The notes beneath the pieces were generated by a model, which made no database searches, was not told where the DNA came from, and saw nothing but the letters and a program-made list of their open reading frames with translations. Position numbers and translations under genes: made by a program. Below are positions 1 through 11,914 of a DNA stretch of 64,000 bases, piece by piece. Origin of the DNA: Nepenthes gracilis (Eukaryota; Streptophyta; Magnoliopsida; Caryophyllales; Nepenthaceae); contig BSYO01000019.1 of assembly GCA_033239525.1 (NCBI GenBank), positions 5,709,087 through 5,773,086 of the forward strand, in the 5' to 3' direction. Numbering within the stretch: position 1 is the first letter of the stretch; each line of letters begins with the position of its first letter.

Positions 1-1319
1 TTTTAGGTAAAATGGGTGTGTTTGACGTGCATCTTTGGGGCACTTATGTATGTTTCAGGCAAATTATGCAACATTTGAAGTATGCCTCTAGTGGTGCTCA
101 TGTACAATTTTGGTAGATTTGTTGGGGCCTGAGCGATACTTAATGTGGCACTTATGCTCATCTAAGGGTTTGGGTAATGCCTGACCGATACTCGTATGCT
201 GATTCATTTATAAAAGTAATGTGGTACTATTTGTGATCAATTTTGTAGGAAAGAAGAGCATGTGTAATACCCGACTAGTTAATTTGATATTATCAATTTA
301 TTTTTGGATTTATTTTGAGTACATTAAAAATAATTGTGTAATATAAATTTTAAAAAAATTCAGAGTAATGAAGCAATTTAAACGCCTAAAATATACTCGA
401 TGCATGCTCGTGCACACTTTTAGTAGATTGGCCATTCCCAAGGAGTGTATCTAGACTTCTTGAATGAAGTTTGAACAAACTGAAGGATGCCTAATGAGTG
501 CCCAAGGCGGTGCTCGAGGATGGCTTGTCAGATTACTTGTACTCGAGGAACACATGAGATGGAGTTCATCCGTAGTTGGAGTTAGGTGCGGCACTTGACA
601 AGTGCTTGGGGTGGTGCTCATGCCCAAGTTCCTTTATCTAAGCCGACGCATATTGTTTTCGATCATTTTGCATCGAAAGGAGGAGAACAGAGAGAGAAAG
701 AGAAGGGAAGGAAGAGAGATGAGAAGAATAAGAATTTTAAAGTATTATTTTGTTAGAACTGTCTTATTAAAAGTTGAATATAAGTATTCTTAAACCATAT
801 CCTTAATTTATTTCCGTTTTTATTTAGTTTTTCTTTTGTTTTGTGACTTTTGTATACATGTATATCATGTTACTTACTTCACTTTGATTATTCATACATG
901 CATGTCATTTTTATCGAATATTTTAAAATTTTATTTTAATTTTATTATTATTTGAGGATTTTTGCTTATTTTATAAAAATGAGTAAATATTGTGATATTA
1001 TATTTATGTATTAGAATATTTATAAAGAAAAAATTATGAAAACTTACATATAAGCTTTGCATGTGGTAGTCCATGCATGTACTTTAAGTCGGACTCTATT
1101 TTGGTATTCAATTTAATATGTATACTTTCCGTCACGGTGGAAAGCTTTCGTTATTACTTTATGAGTGAAAGGTTTATATTTTTTCGCCAAATAGAAAAAG
1201 TTTTGGATATTTGATATAGAAACCTCTTCGATTTGATTTGTATGAGAAGTATCATAATAAATTAAATAGAACTAAAATATTCGGATATTCTAACAAATTT
1301 AAATAGATTTAAGGATTAT

Positions 1320-1412
1320 ACCTATCATCCACAGGGTAATAAAAGAAAATGAAATTTGTCCCCATGTATAGGGGAGCATACATAGGTCACCTGCCTATGG
1401 GTCTAAAAAGTA
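1320..1412 (+). repeat. Conserved family-B LTR block, copy 1
   Basis: A block of about 90 bp with the pattern ATCATCCAC-GGT, AAAAGAAA, CATTTGNCCC, then GACCTGCCTATAGGTC. It recurs at 10018-10110, 27563-27645, 56293-56375 and, on the other strand, near 47320-47400 and 59640-59720. It is better conserved than the AT-rich sequence around it and ends in a short inverted repeat (GACCT/AGGTC). Confidence 0.6.
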
Positions 1413-1938
1413 GTTGTTCGACTACAGATTATCAAAAGTAAATATAATTTTTTCTTAAAATTAATCTTTTAATCTTTAATTCTCAAATTTTAGTAAGTTT
1501 TAAATTTTTTGATATTTCATCTGCATTTAGTTTGAATACTAGAGATTTGTTTTGAGATTTACAGGTTTTGACCATTATTTGGATCTGGATACTAGATTTG
1601 ATTAGTTTCGTATATTTGGACTCTTTGACATTTATTTTTGGGTTATACTATTCACCTATGAGACCATATTTGGATATTGAATTTCTCATCATATTAGATA
1701 TTTGGATCTCACCTTTTATGGATTTTATATCTATATTATTTATTTGCTCCTTCACTCCATTATTGGACGTATAATTTTACTATATATATATATATATACA
1801 TATTGATACTTATTGAACATTTGATTTATATTTTTTTATTTCTTATCTTTCTAAATTAGAGGGTTATGAATATTGTAATATCCCAAATTTTTATCGGATT
1901 TATTTTGGATAAAATTAATTATTTTTGGGTAAAATTAA

Positions 1939-1940
<2 letters not shown>

Positions 1941-2036
<96 letters not shown>
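1941..2036 (+). repeat. (AAT)n followed by (ATT)n microsatellite
   Basis: About twenty AAT units run straight into about twelve ATT units, so the tract is self-complementary and could fold back. Open frames across it encode only Ile, Asn or Tyr runs and are artefacts. The 3' LTR has only the AAT half. Confidence 0.95.
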
Positions 2037-2037
<1 letters not shown>

Positions 2038-2896
2038 ATGGAGGCGCTGGTGGCAATGCAGAAGGAAGAAAAAGAAAAAGAAAGTAAAGGAAGAGGAGAG
2101 GGGAAGCCAGCACGAGGCTGTCGTCGCCACTATCGTCAGAGAAGTTGATGCAAGGAATGGAAGCCAACAAAGCCTTCTCCGTGATTTTACTCTCCAATTT
2201 GTGCGCCAGCGTGAGTAGAGGAAGGAGATTGTGAGCTAAAATAAAACCGCCGCCGCCGTTGCCATCACCGTCGTCGAAGGAAATGGATGAGATTGATGTA
2301 AGTAATCCTTCCTTTTCTATTTATTGATATCGATTTGGTATTTGTATGTATCAATTTTATGAAAATCGGTTGAAATTTTGATAAATTTGGGTATACGAGG
2401 TATGGTGGAGAGAGAGCCGCCGACGGGGGCATACATGTGCCGCCGTTGCTATCATCGCCGTCATTGGGTTGCTACTGCTATGGCTGGTGTCGTCGTCCGT
2501 ACTAGAATCGCCGTCAATGAAGGAAAAATCAAAAGAGAAGTAGAGGAATAACGTGGGGAGAGAGAGAAAGGGGTGCGTGCAAAGGAGAGAGAAACATGCG
2601 TTTTGAGTACCTCAATGTATCCTTTTGACAAATCTGTTTGGAATAAAGTCGAATCAAGTATCCTCTCACCATATCTTTAGTTTATTATTATTTTATATAT
2701 GCATTTTATATAAGTATGTTTGTATAGAAATGGGCGGAGTTCAAGACCTTGTAGGTCAGCGTATGTGCAGGATCGCGCTGATCTGAGACCCTAGTGAGTT
2801 GATATGTGTGTAGGGACAGGGGAGTTCGAGACCCTGATAGTCGATATATGTCTAGATCACGACAGTTCAAGGCCCTAGTGGGTGGATATGTAATCT

Positions 2897-3465
2897 GATA
2901 ACGATAATATAAGTTGACCAAGAGCTGCAAGTTTAAACTGTAGTTGAGCTAATGAAGCCAATGATATAAAATGATCGAGAGCTGAGGTTTAAAATATAAC
3001 TAGATTAATGAAACCAATGACATAAAATAATCGAAAGTTATAGGCCTAAAATATAATCGGGTTAACGAATAAAATGAGATAAAATACTAGATCTGCAGGT
3101 CTAAAATATAGTCAGGCTAATGAAACTAATGATATAAAATGGAAAAGAGTTGCAGGCCTAAAATATAATCGTGTTAATAAAGCCAATGATATAAAATGAC
3201 TGAGAATTATAGGTCTAAAATACAATTAGACTAATGAAACTAATGATATAAAATGGTTAAGAGTTGCAGGCCTAAAATGTAGTTAGGATAATGAAACCAA
3301 TGATATAAAATGATTGAGAATTACAAACCTAAAATATAGTTGGGATAATGAAGCCAATAATATAAAATGGCCGAGAACTGTAGACTTAAAATGTAATTAG
3401 GCTAATTGAACCGATGATATAAAATGGTTAAAAGTTACAGGCCAAAGATATAGTCATATGGTATG
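2897..3465 (+). repeat. 57-bp tandem array in the 5' LTR of A (about 10 copies)
   Basis: Each unit contains CCAATGATATAAAATG, then GAGAGTTGCAGG, then CCTAAAATATAGTCGG. Units are diverged by point changes and small indels. The same array in the 3' LTR has about 13 units. Confidence 0.9.
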
Positions 3466-4172
3466 CAGTCGGGGAATATGGTCTTCATTTGTGTGGGTAT
3501 GTTGTTAGTCTCAGGATATATCTCCGAGGGTATCAGAGTATGATTTGTTACAAGCACATTTCAGCGGGACAGTGCTATGGGATCAGGTAGTTACTCTGGC
3601 TTTGAATTTTACGTCTTGAGTTGCATTTTTTATTTCTTTTCTGCTTTAGATAATTGTTTATGTACATATACATATATGATGATATTTGTTAAGTTTTGGA
3701 CTCGCGTTTTCTATTTTTCCCTCTTCAGAGTAGAAGACTTAAACTTGCAGTATGAGTTGGGTAAGATTTGACACAGTATGACACATTCTGATTTGTGGAG
3801 GGCTGGGATTCCTTAAAGTAGTCGGACGAGATCTGATGTGGCATTTTATGATCCGGTGGGTTTAACATTTATCATGATTTAGATGATGTTAGTTGTGTTT
3901 CTTTATTGTTTCGACAGTGTAATAAGGACAATTGGATGCATGTATATAAATAAGTAAATGAGTTGTGTTTCGGTTGGATACCTTTCTTATGATGTTTTTA
4001 ATCAAGTCGTATTTATATTATCCAGACAATTGTTTGATGATATCCTGTGCAGGATTTATTTTATTAGGTCATATTTTTGGAATTAGTCACACCCGAATTT
4101 TGAGATTTATGAGAATCATATTTGAAATTTGATTAAAAATTTAATAGACCTGCTAATTTTCAAGACGTGACA

Positions 4173-6420
4173 GTATGGTATCAAAGAAAAGTCATAAGGA
4201 GAGATACCTTGAGTTGTTTTGGCTATAAAATTGATTAAATATTTAGATGTAGCCGTTTATTTCTCTAGAAGATAAATTAAAGGAAAGTCAAATGAAGCAA
4301 AGTTTTCTTCCTCATGATCTCAGTTTGGGGTCAATCTATAAGTTTTCTGGAAGGAACACGTAGGACGAGTTTGCTTTCATCAAAATGGAGCCAGTTTAAT
4401 TGGCGGTCAGATAGGCCATTTATCAAAGAATTGTCCATATCATAAGAGTTCAGATCCTAAACGTCCAAATATGAGTCAAACAGTTCCATACAGAACATTT
4501 GTAGTTGCAGCTCATAATACTATAGTTGGATTCTCAGTCATGGAAGAGGATTAGCTTAGACAACTTGGCGATTGAAAGTTTGAGTTGCCATTAAGGCTAT
4601 ATCAAAATTTACACTAATTTTGAGGACTCTGCTTAGAATGGTCTTGTCCGAATTAAGGGAAATGAAGCAGCTATTGCTAGGGTTCGTTAGAGGACAGTCT
4701 TAATTAAGAATCGCCATGGAATGCTCATATGCTCTTGGTGAAAAAAGAATGGTTCAATGAGGATATGCATGGATTGGCTATATTGTTCTTTTGGCGGCTC
4801 ATTGTGGATTTGAAGGAAGTTGAAGTGATGGCAAATGAAAAGAAGTCGACTGATGTCTCAAAGGTGCAGTGTCACTCAAGTCTGGCAAGATGATGGGCAA
4901 TTTGTCAAGAACCTTTGGAAATCGCTTCAGCTTGATAGACGCAGAAGTGATTAGTGTTCATACAGAATGAAGATTATGAAGAGAGCTTCCAAGTGTCAAA
5001 GATAGATTGACGACAGTATTGGTCTTTGTCGATTCTTGATCGATTAGAAAGATTAATAGCATTCAGTGATACTCTTAAGAGAAATCTGGGTATGTTTGGA
5101 TTTAGCGTGGTCGGGCGCATCATCCAAGAAAAAGTTTGGGATGCGACACAGTTTGGAGGATTTTGCTTGGAGGTGCTATAGTGCAGATGCTCATGGGAAG
5201 AATGGACTAGAGGAATTTTTTCTCCTTGCTGCTCAGATTGGATTCTGAACCGAGCTCCTATCTATGGGAGAAGCTCTTATGATGATCAGAGATGAAGCCC
5301 CTTTTGGGATGAGCCATCTTGAAGCTAGACGCGATCGGCCGGTAACCCAAGCCTTACTGTACAAGAGCTTTTTTCATTGCACGTTCTAGATGAAGTGTGT
5401 CATTAAGAATTCTCTCATTAAAGTTTCGACTGATTGGATGAAAGTTTAGAAGCAATTGAGATCATCAACAGCTATAGTTGAGCTGGACTGGTCCAAATTT
5501 GAAGAGAATGTTGAAGACTCTCCACCTAGTAGAGTGGAGAGGGTTTGATAGCAAGTTGATCATACATCACGATAGGCAGGCAAAATATGAAGTATGAGAT
5601 TGCGGTTTATGTGACAAAGTGAATCATGTGCCTAAAAGAGGAAGTCAAGTAGGAGATGAAGCTTTCAAGATTTTGTTTCGGGTTGTGAAAGGTGAGGAAT
5701 TTGATGGCACTTTGGTTGATGATTGATGAGTTAATGAATTCGGCTCATCGATTGCAGATCAGGATATCATCCCCGAGATTTATCCATTAGCATATTATCA
5801 AGATGAGGAGATTGTAAGGTATTCCTATTTTGAGACTTTTGATTGTGATTTGAGGTTGATGATATAACAGAGTGGTGCAACAGAGGCGTGTGGGCATGCA
5901 ACTACCGGTCACATGATTTGATTTTAGATTTAAAATAGGAGATCAGATTTGCAATTCGATCTAAGGTTCGAGATGGATGGTCAAGTGTTTTCGAAAGTAT
6001 CATCGATGAGAGGAATTTCGAGCTTTGAAGATGAAGGGTAAATTGAAGTTGAGGTTCATCGGGACATTCAAAGTTTTTAGCAGATCAGAGAGGTAGCCTA
6101 CAACTTAGTCTTACTTCCAAATTTGATGGATGGACATGATGTGCCCTATGTGATTAATAAGAGAAGAATATGTGAATGATCATACATATATGCTCGGATC
6201 GGAGTCGTCATTTGTTGACGAAAAATATTTATGTTGAGATTTTGGTTCAGATTTTGGGAAAGAAAGAATCAAGTGTTGAGAATCAGATTTTTTGGATGAA
6301 CCATTTGATCGAGGAAGTGATTTGAGAAAAAGAAAAGAAGTCCAAGAGAATATCTTCATTCGTTTGATAATTGAGGCAAAGATCGAGGTACGTAAATTTT
6401 GAGGACGAAAGTTTTATAAT
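4173..6420 (+). pseudogene. Degenerate gag-pol of element A
   Basis: No long frame survives, but short stretches line up with gypsy proteins in the expected order. A zinc-knuckle-like stretch reading GHLSKNCP lies at about 4405-4440, without its first cysteines. An RT stretch resembling the SPWGAP..VKKKDGSMR region spans 4711-4790 with a frameshift. An RNase H stretch is near 5050-5190. The integrase zinc-binding region (IAVYVTK, the next Cys changed to TGA) is near 5598-5655. An integrase C-terminus with RFIGTFKV, matching the GPY/F region, is near 6040-6150, and a chromo-tail-like stretch is near 6250-6350. The full catalytic RT domain appears deleted. It cannot encode working enzymes. Confidence 0.75.
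4176..4186 (+). promoter_or_regulatory. Primer binding site of element A (tRNA-Met type)
   Basis: TGGTATCAAAG starts 3 bp after the LTR end, close to the common plant motif TGGTATCAGAG complementary to initiator tRNA-Met. It fixes the 5' LTR boundary and the plus orientation. Confidence 0.85.
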
Positions 6421-6430
6421 GAGGGGATGA
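6421..6430 (+). promoter_or_regulatory. Polypurine tract of element A
   Basis: GAGGGGATGA directly precedes the 3' LTR and follows a stretch reading TTTTGAGGACGAAAGTTT, a pattern common upstream of plant gypsy 3' LTRs. It would prime plus-strand synthesis. Confidence 0.8.
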
Positions 6431-6499
6431 TATAATATCTCTAATTTTTATTAGATTTATTTTTAGTGAAATTAATTATTTTTGGGTGAAATTGGATAA

Positions 6500-6563
<64 letters not shown>
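6500..6563 (+). repeat. (AAT)n microsatellite in the 3' LTR of A
   Basis: About 21 AAT units at the position matching 1941-2036 of the 5' LTR, but without the ATT half. Confidence 0.95.
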
Positions 6564-6566
<3 letters not shown>

Positions 6567-7460
6567 GGAGGCGTGGGGCGGTAGTGCAGAAGGAAGAAAA
6601 AGAATGGACATGAAAGAAAAGGAAGAAGAGAGAGAGGAGGAGAGGGGAAGCCGGTGCGGGGCTACTGTCGCCATTGGCGGTGAAGGAGTTGATGCCATGA
6701 ATGAAAGCCGATGAAGCCCTTTCCATGAATTGACCCTTTTTTTTGTGTGCTAGTATGAATAGAGGAAGGAAATCATGAGCCGAAGCAGAACCGCCACTGT
6801 CATCACTGCCGTCGCTAGAGGAAATGGGTGAAATCAAGGCACGCAAATCCTTCCATTTTCTTTATTAATACCGATTTTTGTTTACATTTACCGATTTTGT
6901 GAAACTCGGCTGAAATTTTGATGAATTTGAGTATATAAGGCACGGCAGAGAGAGAGCGCTGTCGACAGGGCTTACATGTGCCACCGTCACTACCATTGCT
7001 GTTGCTAGATTGCTACCGCTATGGCTAGCACCATCGTTAGGGCTAGAATCGCCGTTGGTAAAGGAAAAATTAGAAGAGAAGTAGAGGAACAATGTGGGAG
7101 GAAAGACAAACTAGAGAGAGAAAGAGGCTGCGCAGAGGAGAGAGAAACATGCAATTTGGGTACCATGGAGCATCCTTTTGACAAATTTATTCAGAATAAC
7201 GTTGAAGCAATTATCCTTTTATCCTATCTTTGGTTTATTTCAGTATCTGATATATTTTATATGTAGATTTTATATAAGTGTGTTCATATAAAATGGCAAA
7301 GTCCGAGACCCGGTGAGTCAGTGTATGTGTGGGACCACAATGGTCCGAGATCTTGGTAGGTTGATATGTGTGTGGGGATAGGAGAGTTCAAGATCCTGGT
7401 AGGTCGATATATGTGTGGATCATGGCAATCCAAAGCCTTGGTGGGTTAATATGTGATCCG

Positions 7461-8180
7461 ATAACAATGATATAAATTAGTCGAAAGTTGTAGGTCTAAA
7501 ATGTAGCGAGACTAATGAAGCCAATAATATAAAATAGTTAAAAGTTACATGTCTAAAATGTAATTTGGCCAATAAAACTAATGATATAAAACGGTCAAGT
7601 GTTGTAAGCCTAAAATATAGTTGGATAATAAAACTAATGATATAAAATGACCGAGAGTTACAAATATAATCATGCTAATGAAGCCAATGATATAAAATAA
7701 TTGAGAACTGCAGGCATAAAATATAATCGGGTTAATAAGGTCAATGATATAAAATGGTTAAGAGTTGTATGCCTAAAATGTAATCAAGTTAATGAAACTA
7801 ATAATATAAAATGGTTGAGAGTTGTATGCCAAAATATAGTCGGGCTAATAAAGCCAATGTTATGAAATGGCCAAGAGCTACAGGCCTAAAATGTAATCAA
7901 ATTAATAAAATTAATAATATAAAATGGTTGAGAACTGCACGCCTAAAATGTAACTGGACCAATGGCGCCAATGATATAAAATGACCTAGAGTTACAGGTA
8001 TAAAATATAGTCGAGCTAATAAAGCCAATGATATAAAATAGTTGAGAGTTGTAGACCAAAAATATAGTCGGACTAATAAAGCCAATAATATAAAATGACC
8101 GAGAATTACAGGTATAAAATATAGTCGGTCTAATAGAACCAATGATATAAAATGATCGAGAGTTGTAGGCTAAAGACATA
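7461..8180 (+). repeat. 57-bp tandem array in the 3' LTR of A (about 13 copies)
   Basis: Same unit as at 2897-3465. Counting the ATATAAAAT core gives twelve clear repeats plus a diverged first one, against nine plus one in the 5' LTR. Confidence 0.9.
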
Positions 8181-10140
8181 TCCGTATGATATGTAATTGG
8201 AAAATCTGGTCTCCATTTGTGTGGGTACGCCGTTGATCTTGGGTTATGTGCCCGGGGGGAGGGGGATATCACAGCATGATTTTTTATGAGCACATTTTAG
8301 TGGGACAGTGCTATGGGACAGGTGGTTAATCTGGCTTTGGATTTTATGTTATGAGTTGCATTTTTAATTTCTATCTACTTCTGATAATTGTTTATTTATA
8401 CATATATATGATGATACTTAATGAGTCATGGATTCACATTTTCTGTTTTTTCCCTTTAGAGTAGAAGACTTAGACCTTCGGCAGGAGTTGGGCGAGATTT
8501 GACGCAGTACCATATATTTTGATTTGTGGAGAATTGGGATTCCTTGCAGGAGTCAAATGAGATTTGACGTGGCATTTCGTGATCCGATAGGTTTAACATT
8601 TATTATGATTCAGACGATGTTGGTTGTATTTCTTTATTGTTTGGATGATGTAATAAAGACCATTGGATGTATGTATATAAATAAGTAAATGACTTTTGTT
8701 TTTCTTGGATAGATTTTTTGCAATGTTTTAGAGTAGATCGTATTTATATTATTCGAAAAGTTGTCTGATGATATCCTATACGGTTTGATTTTGTTAGGCC
8801 ATGTTTTTGGAATTAGTTACACTCGGATTTTGAGATTTATGAAAATAATATTTAAAATTTGATTAAAAATTTAATAGACCTACTATATTTTGGGACGTGG
8901 CAAATATCTTGTAGGAAGTTCTGATGCAAACATTAATAGAGACTTTTGCTTATATCTTTTGAGTATTGGCTTTGTAATTGGGCCGCATTCGTGTTGGATG
9001 TATTTTGGTATAGGTCAGATGACAGAGTTTGATATTAGTAGGTAATATTTTTATGAAGGTAGGATTTGAATTATTTTAATATTTAGATATTGTGGCATTT
9101 GATTTATGTTGAATTGGTACGGTGGTTAGTATGGTTTGTTCGTCACTTTTTCTTTACGGATATTTTGAGCAGATTATAAATAATTTATTATCTGCATGGT
9201 AGTTTGGAGAGATTCTATAATGGTTGATATTATTATCTGTCATTATTATTGTCATTGAGATTGTGTAGATATTTTATCATGTTATGTTCGGAGTTAGATA
9301 TAATGTTGGATGTTATCCTATTTTGAGATTTTATTTTGTGAATTGTAATAATTATTAATTATTATATTAATTGTGGTTAGTCTAAATTCGTGACAATAAA
9401 TGAGAGAGAAAGAGAAGAGGAAGATGGGAAACGAAGAGGAGAAAGTGAATTTAAAATTTTATTTTGACATATCAATCAGTTTAATATAAGCATTTTTAAA
9501 CTTGATTTTTGACCTATTTTAAATTCATTGAAATTTTGTTCACTCTTCATATTTTATATTTATAAATATTATTATGTACTTTCTTACTTTGAATATGTGT
9601 ATATGCATACTGTTTTTATCTTTGAAGATTTATTATATTTTTATCAAAAGATTTGTATATTTATTTGTTTAGCACTTATCAAGTGAATATTTTAGGATAA
9701 TATATTAATAAATGAAAATATTTGTAAAGAAAATGTCAAAAAAAAATTACATTTAGGGCTTATATATGGTAATCCATATATGTATTTTAAACTAGACTCT
9801 ATTTTATTATTTGTTTTAATATTTATATTTTTATAGAGTAAAAACTTTGTATTTGTATTTCTCCATAGTGAAAGTTTTATATTTTTTCTATAGAAAGAAG
9901 ACATTTAAAATATTTATCATAAAATCTCCCGATTTAATATTTTGTTAGGAACTATTATAAAAGATTGAACGAAATAATATTATCAAATATTCTAATATAA
10001 CTAGATATACTCAAAGATTATATCATCCATAGGTGATAAAAGAAAGTGACATTTGGCCCAATTTATTAAAAAAAAAATTTACACATGGACCACCAATAGG
10101 TCTAAAGAGTTATAATTTGATTTAAAATTATCATAAGTAT

Positions 10141-11049
10141 TGTTGGGTCTGACTCTAAGAAGGCCCAAGAACAATGAAGCCCAATCCAAGGACACCAGCA
10201 CAAGCGACGAGCAAGGCCCAAGTTTCCCAACGGCCTATGTGGTAGCCCTGAGATAGCGGCCAATCAGCGCTCTTTATAGTGCATTAATTCGGCTACAGGT
10301 GATAGGTGTCAGCTCAGAGAGAGCCAGCCAATGAGAAGAGAATCAACACTACCAGCCGCGACTCACACCGTCCCCTAAAATCGTCTAGCCAATCCTCGCG
10401 TAAGCAGTAGACCAAGCATAGTTAATGTACCACCATAATCTCCTCGCCACCACAAGGCAACAACTGACACTGTTGGCCATCACCAACGATTAGCAGCCGA
10501 CGAATCTCCGTTTGCCACCTAATGGAGGATTCTCACGCCTAATGCTCCTCTCCATAGAGCCTATAAATTCCCTCACATTCTACAGGAGAAGGAATTTGAA
10601 TCCCGAATTCTTTATTGGGAATCCTGATCTCTCTGTTGATCCTGATTCCCTGAGCTTCTGATCTCGATCTCGCTTCAGATCGATCTCTCAAAGTCTCTTT
10701 CGAGCACCTTTAGTAAGTCACTCATTGCAATGCAGCCCGCGAAGCCTAGCCTCCCACAACCGCTTAACGAGTCCCGCACTCTTGTATTCTCACACTCCCA
10801 CCGCATCTTTGCATTCATTCGTGCACCTTGTGCACCTCTCTCCGTTTATTGGAGAAGATTTCTAACTTGAGTGTTCGAGTATTTTCGGTTAGAGAATATC
10901 CTACTAACCTCTAATATCTTATTCGTAATTTGTATTGTGCATGTTCTAAGTTATCAGTGAAGGAGACCAGACCTGTTCGAGATCTGATCTAGACGCGGAA
11001 TCTGAAAACTCTCTAATTCATACAACAACCGGGGACTAGGGACGCAACA
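10141..11049 (+). mobile_element. Solo LTR of a Tat-type element (family C, 909 bp)
   Basis: TGTTGGGTCTG...GACGCAACA flanked by perfect duplications AGTAT (10136-10140 and 11050-11054). A TATA box (TATAAAT) lies at 10562-10568. It resembles the 5' LTR at 60585-61534 of the element with Tat-type gag. No internal region is present, so LTR-LTR recombination probably removed it. It is much more GC-rich than the B2 LTR that hosts it. Confidence 0.9.
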
Positions 11050-11914
11050 AGTATATGCAACTATTCTTTAAAGTTAGTCTTTTGATCATTAATTCTCAAA
11101 CTTTAGCATATTTTAAATTTTTAAGATTTTTATGTACATATAATTTGATATATGAGACATTTAAATTTTTAGAATTATAGATTTTTATTAATATTCGGAT
11201 TCATCCAATTTTTATACTTTAGATTTTATGACTTTTAGATATGTGATTATTGGACATAGAGCCTTTGGATAATTTTATACATTTGGAGAATTTGTTATTT
11301 ATATGCAGATTATAAAATTTACATATGAAATCATATTTGAACATTTATTAATTACATATCAAGCACATTTGGATATTTGACATGTGTGGACTTTTAACAT
11401 ACATTTAATTTTCACTCCTTTTATTATTTTTGTTTTTTCATTCTGATTTATAGACTTGTATGTTATATTATATATATATTGATACTTGTTAAATTTTTAA
11501 CTTATAATATTTTACTGTTTCTAATATCTTTCATATTAGGGAGTTATAGATTGCTTACAGGAAGCTTGGATGAGGACAATTTGGAAGATTTTGTTTTCAG
11601 ATATTCAATGGGTGATGTAAACATTACTAATCTCAATTGTATTATTTTGGACATTTATTTTGGATTTATTTAGTATTGAGATTATGGTATTGTATGATTT
11701 ATACAAACTTTATATTGAGAATATATAATGTTGGGCCTATCATGGTATTGTATGATCGCAATCGTTATTTTTAACGATCATGGATTTAATGTGTTATTGA
11801 TGAGTGGCTTACTCTTGAGCTTTTGTCGCTCCCTTGTAGGTATAATAACAAACGGATAGTTATCGAAAGATCACGTAATATTCGTACTATACTTGCAAGT
11901 TCGTGCATGTGACA

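Larger units (their letters stand above)
1874..4172 (+). repeat. 5' LTR of element A (2299 bp)
   Basis: Begins TGTAATATCCC and ends GACGTGACA. It holds, in order, an AAT/ATT microsatellite, a GC-rich stretch with CCG repeats (2249-2270), a GA-rich leader, a block near 2618-2654 shared with the 3' LTR and with B7, a TATA-like AT stretch near 2693-2717, a tandem array of about ten 57-bp units (about 2897-3465), and a 3' part shared with the other LTR. Confidence 0.9.
1874..8902 (+). mobile_element. Complete but decayed Ty3/gypsy LTR element (A)
   Basis: Bounded by perfect 5-bp target duplications AATAT (1869-1873 and 8903-8907). The two long LTRs end in CA (3' LTR start mutated from TG to TA). 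A tRNA-Met-type primer binding site directly follows the 5' LTR and a polypurine tract precedes the 3' LTR. The internal part is only 2.26 kb and holds gag, RT, RNase H and integrase remnants in order, each with stops or frameshifts. Long LTRs, a Met primer and a GPF-type integrase C-terminus suggest a chromovirus of the Tekay/Del kind; that lineage call is inference. Confidence 0.9.
6431..8902 (+). repeat. 3' LTR of element A (2472 bp)
   Basis: Aligns with the 5' LTR over its whole length, starting TATAATATCTC and ending GACGTGGCA, followed by the AATAT duplication. The 173-bp length excess is close to three extra 57-bp units in its tandem array. Many point differences from the 5' LTR indicate an old insertion. 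Confidence 0.9.
263..9395 (+). mobile_element. Family-B solo LTR (B1), interrupted by element A
   Basis: Starts TGTAATACCCGAC and ends ATTCGTGACA. Without element A the pieces 263-1873 and 8908-9395 total about 2.1 kb, the usual size of this family. The sequence just before A continues directly into the sequence just after it, in line with the uninterrupted stretch at 11540-11580 of B2. It sits inside B2, between that LTR's promoter region and its GA-rich leader. Target duplication not clear. Confidence 0.7.
1..11914 (+). mobile_element. Family-B solo LTR (B2), interrupted, truncated by left edge
   Basis: Recognised by its match to other family-B LTRs in the window. The visible pieces are 1-262 (U3 with reiterated GTGC/CTAATG words and a TATA-like stretch near 210), 9396-10140 (GA-rich leader and mid part) and 11055-11914 (3' part ending in TGTGACA). 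Together they give about 1.87 kb of a family that is 2.0-2.3 kb elsewhere. It is split by B1 at 263-9395 and by the family-C solo LTR at 10141-11049. No clean target duplication could be assigned. No coding capacity was seen. Confidence 0.7.

Noticed and set aside
1915..2218. Open frames on both strands rich in Ile, Asn, Tyr across the AAT/ATT tract, and similar at 6441-6846
   Set aside because: They are translations of a microsatellite inside LTRs; no start context or conserved domain.
2897..8180. Regularly spaced repeats that could suggest a CRISPR array
   Set aside because: Units are contiguous and diverged without unique spacers, and sit in plant LTRs; this is a tandem array, not CRISPR.
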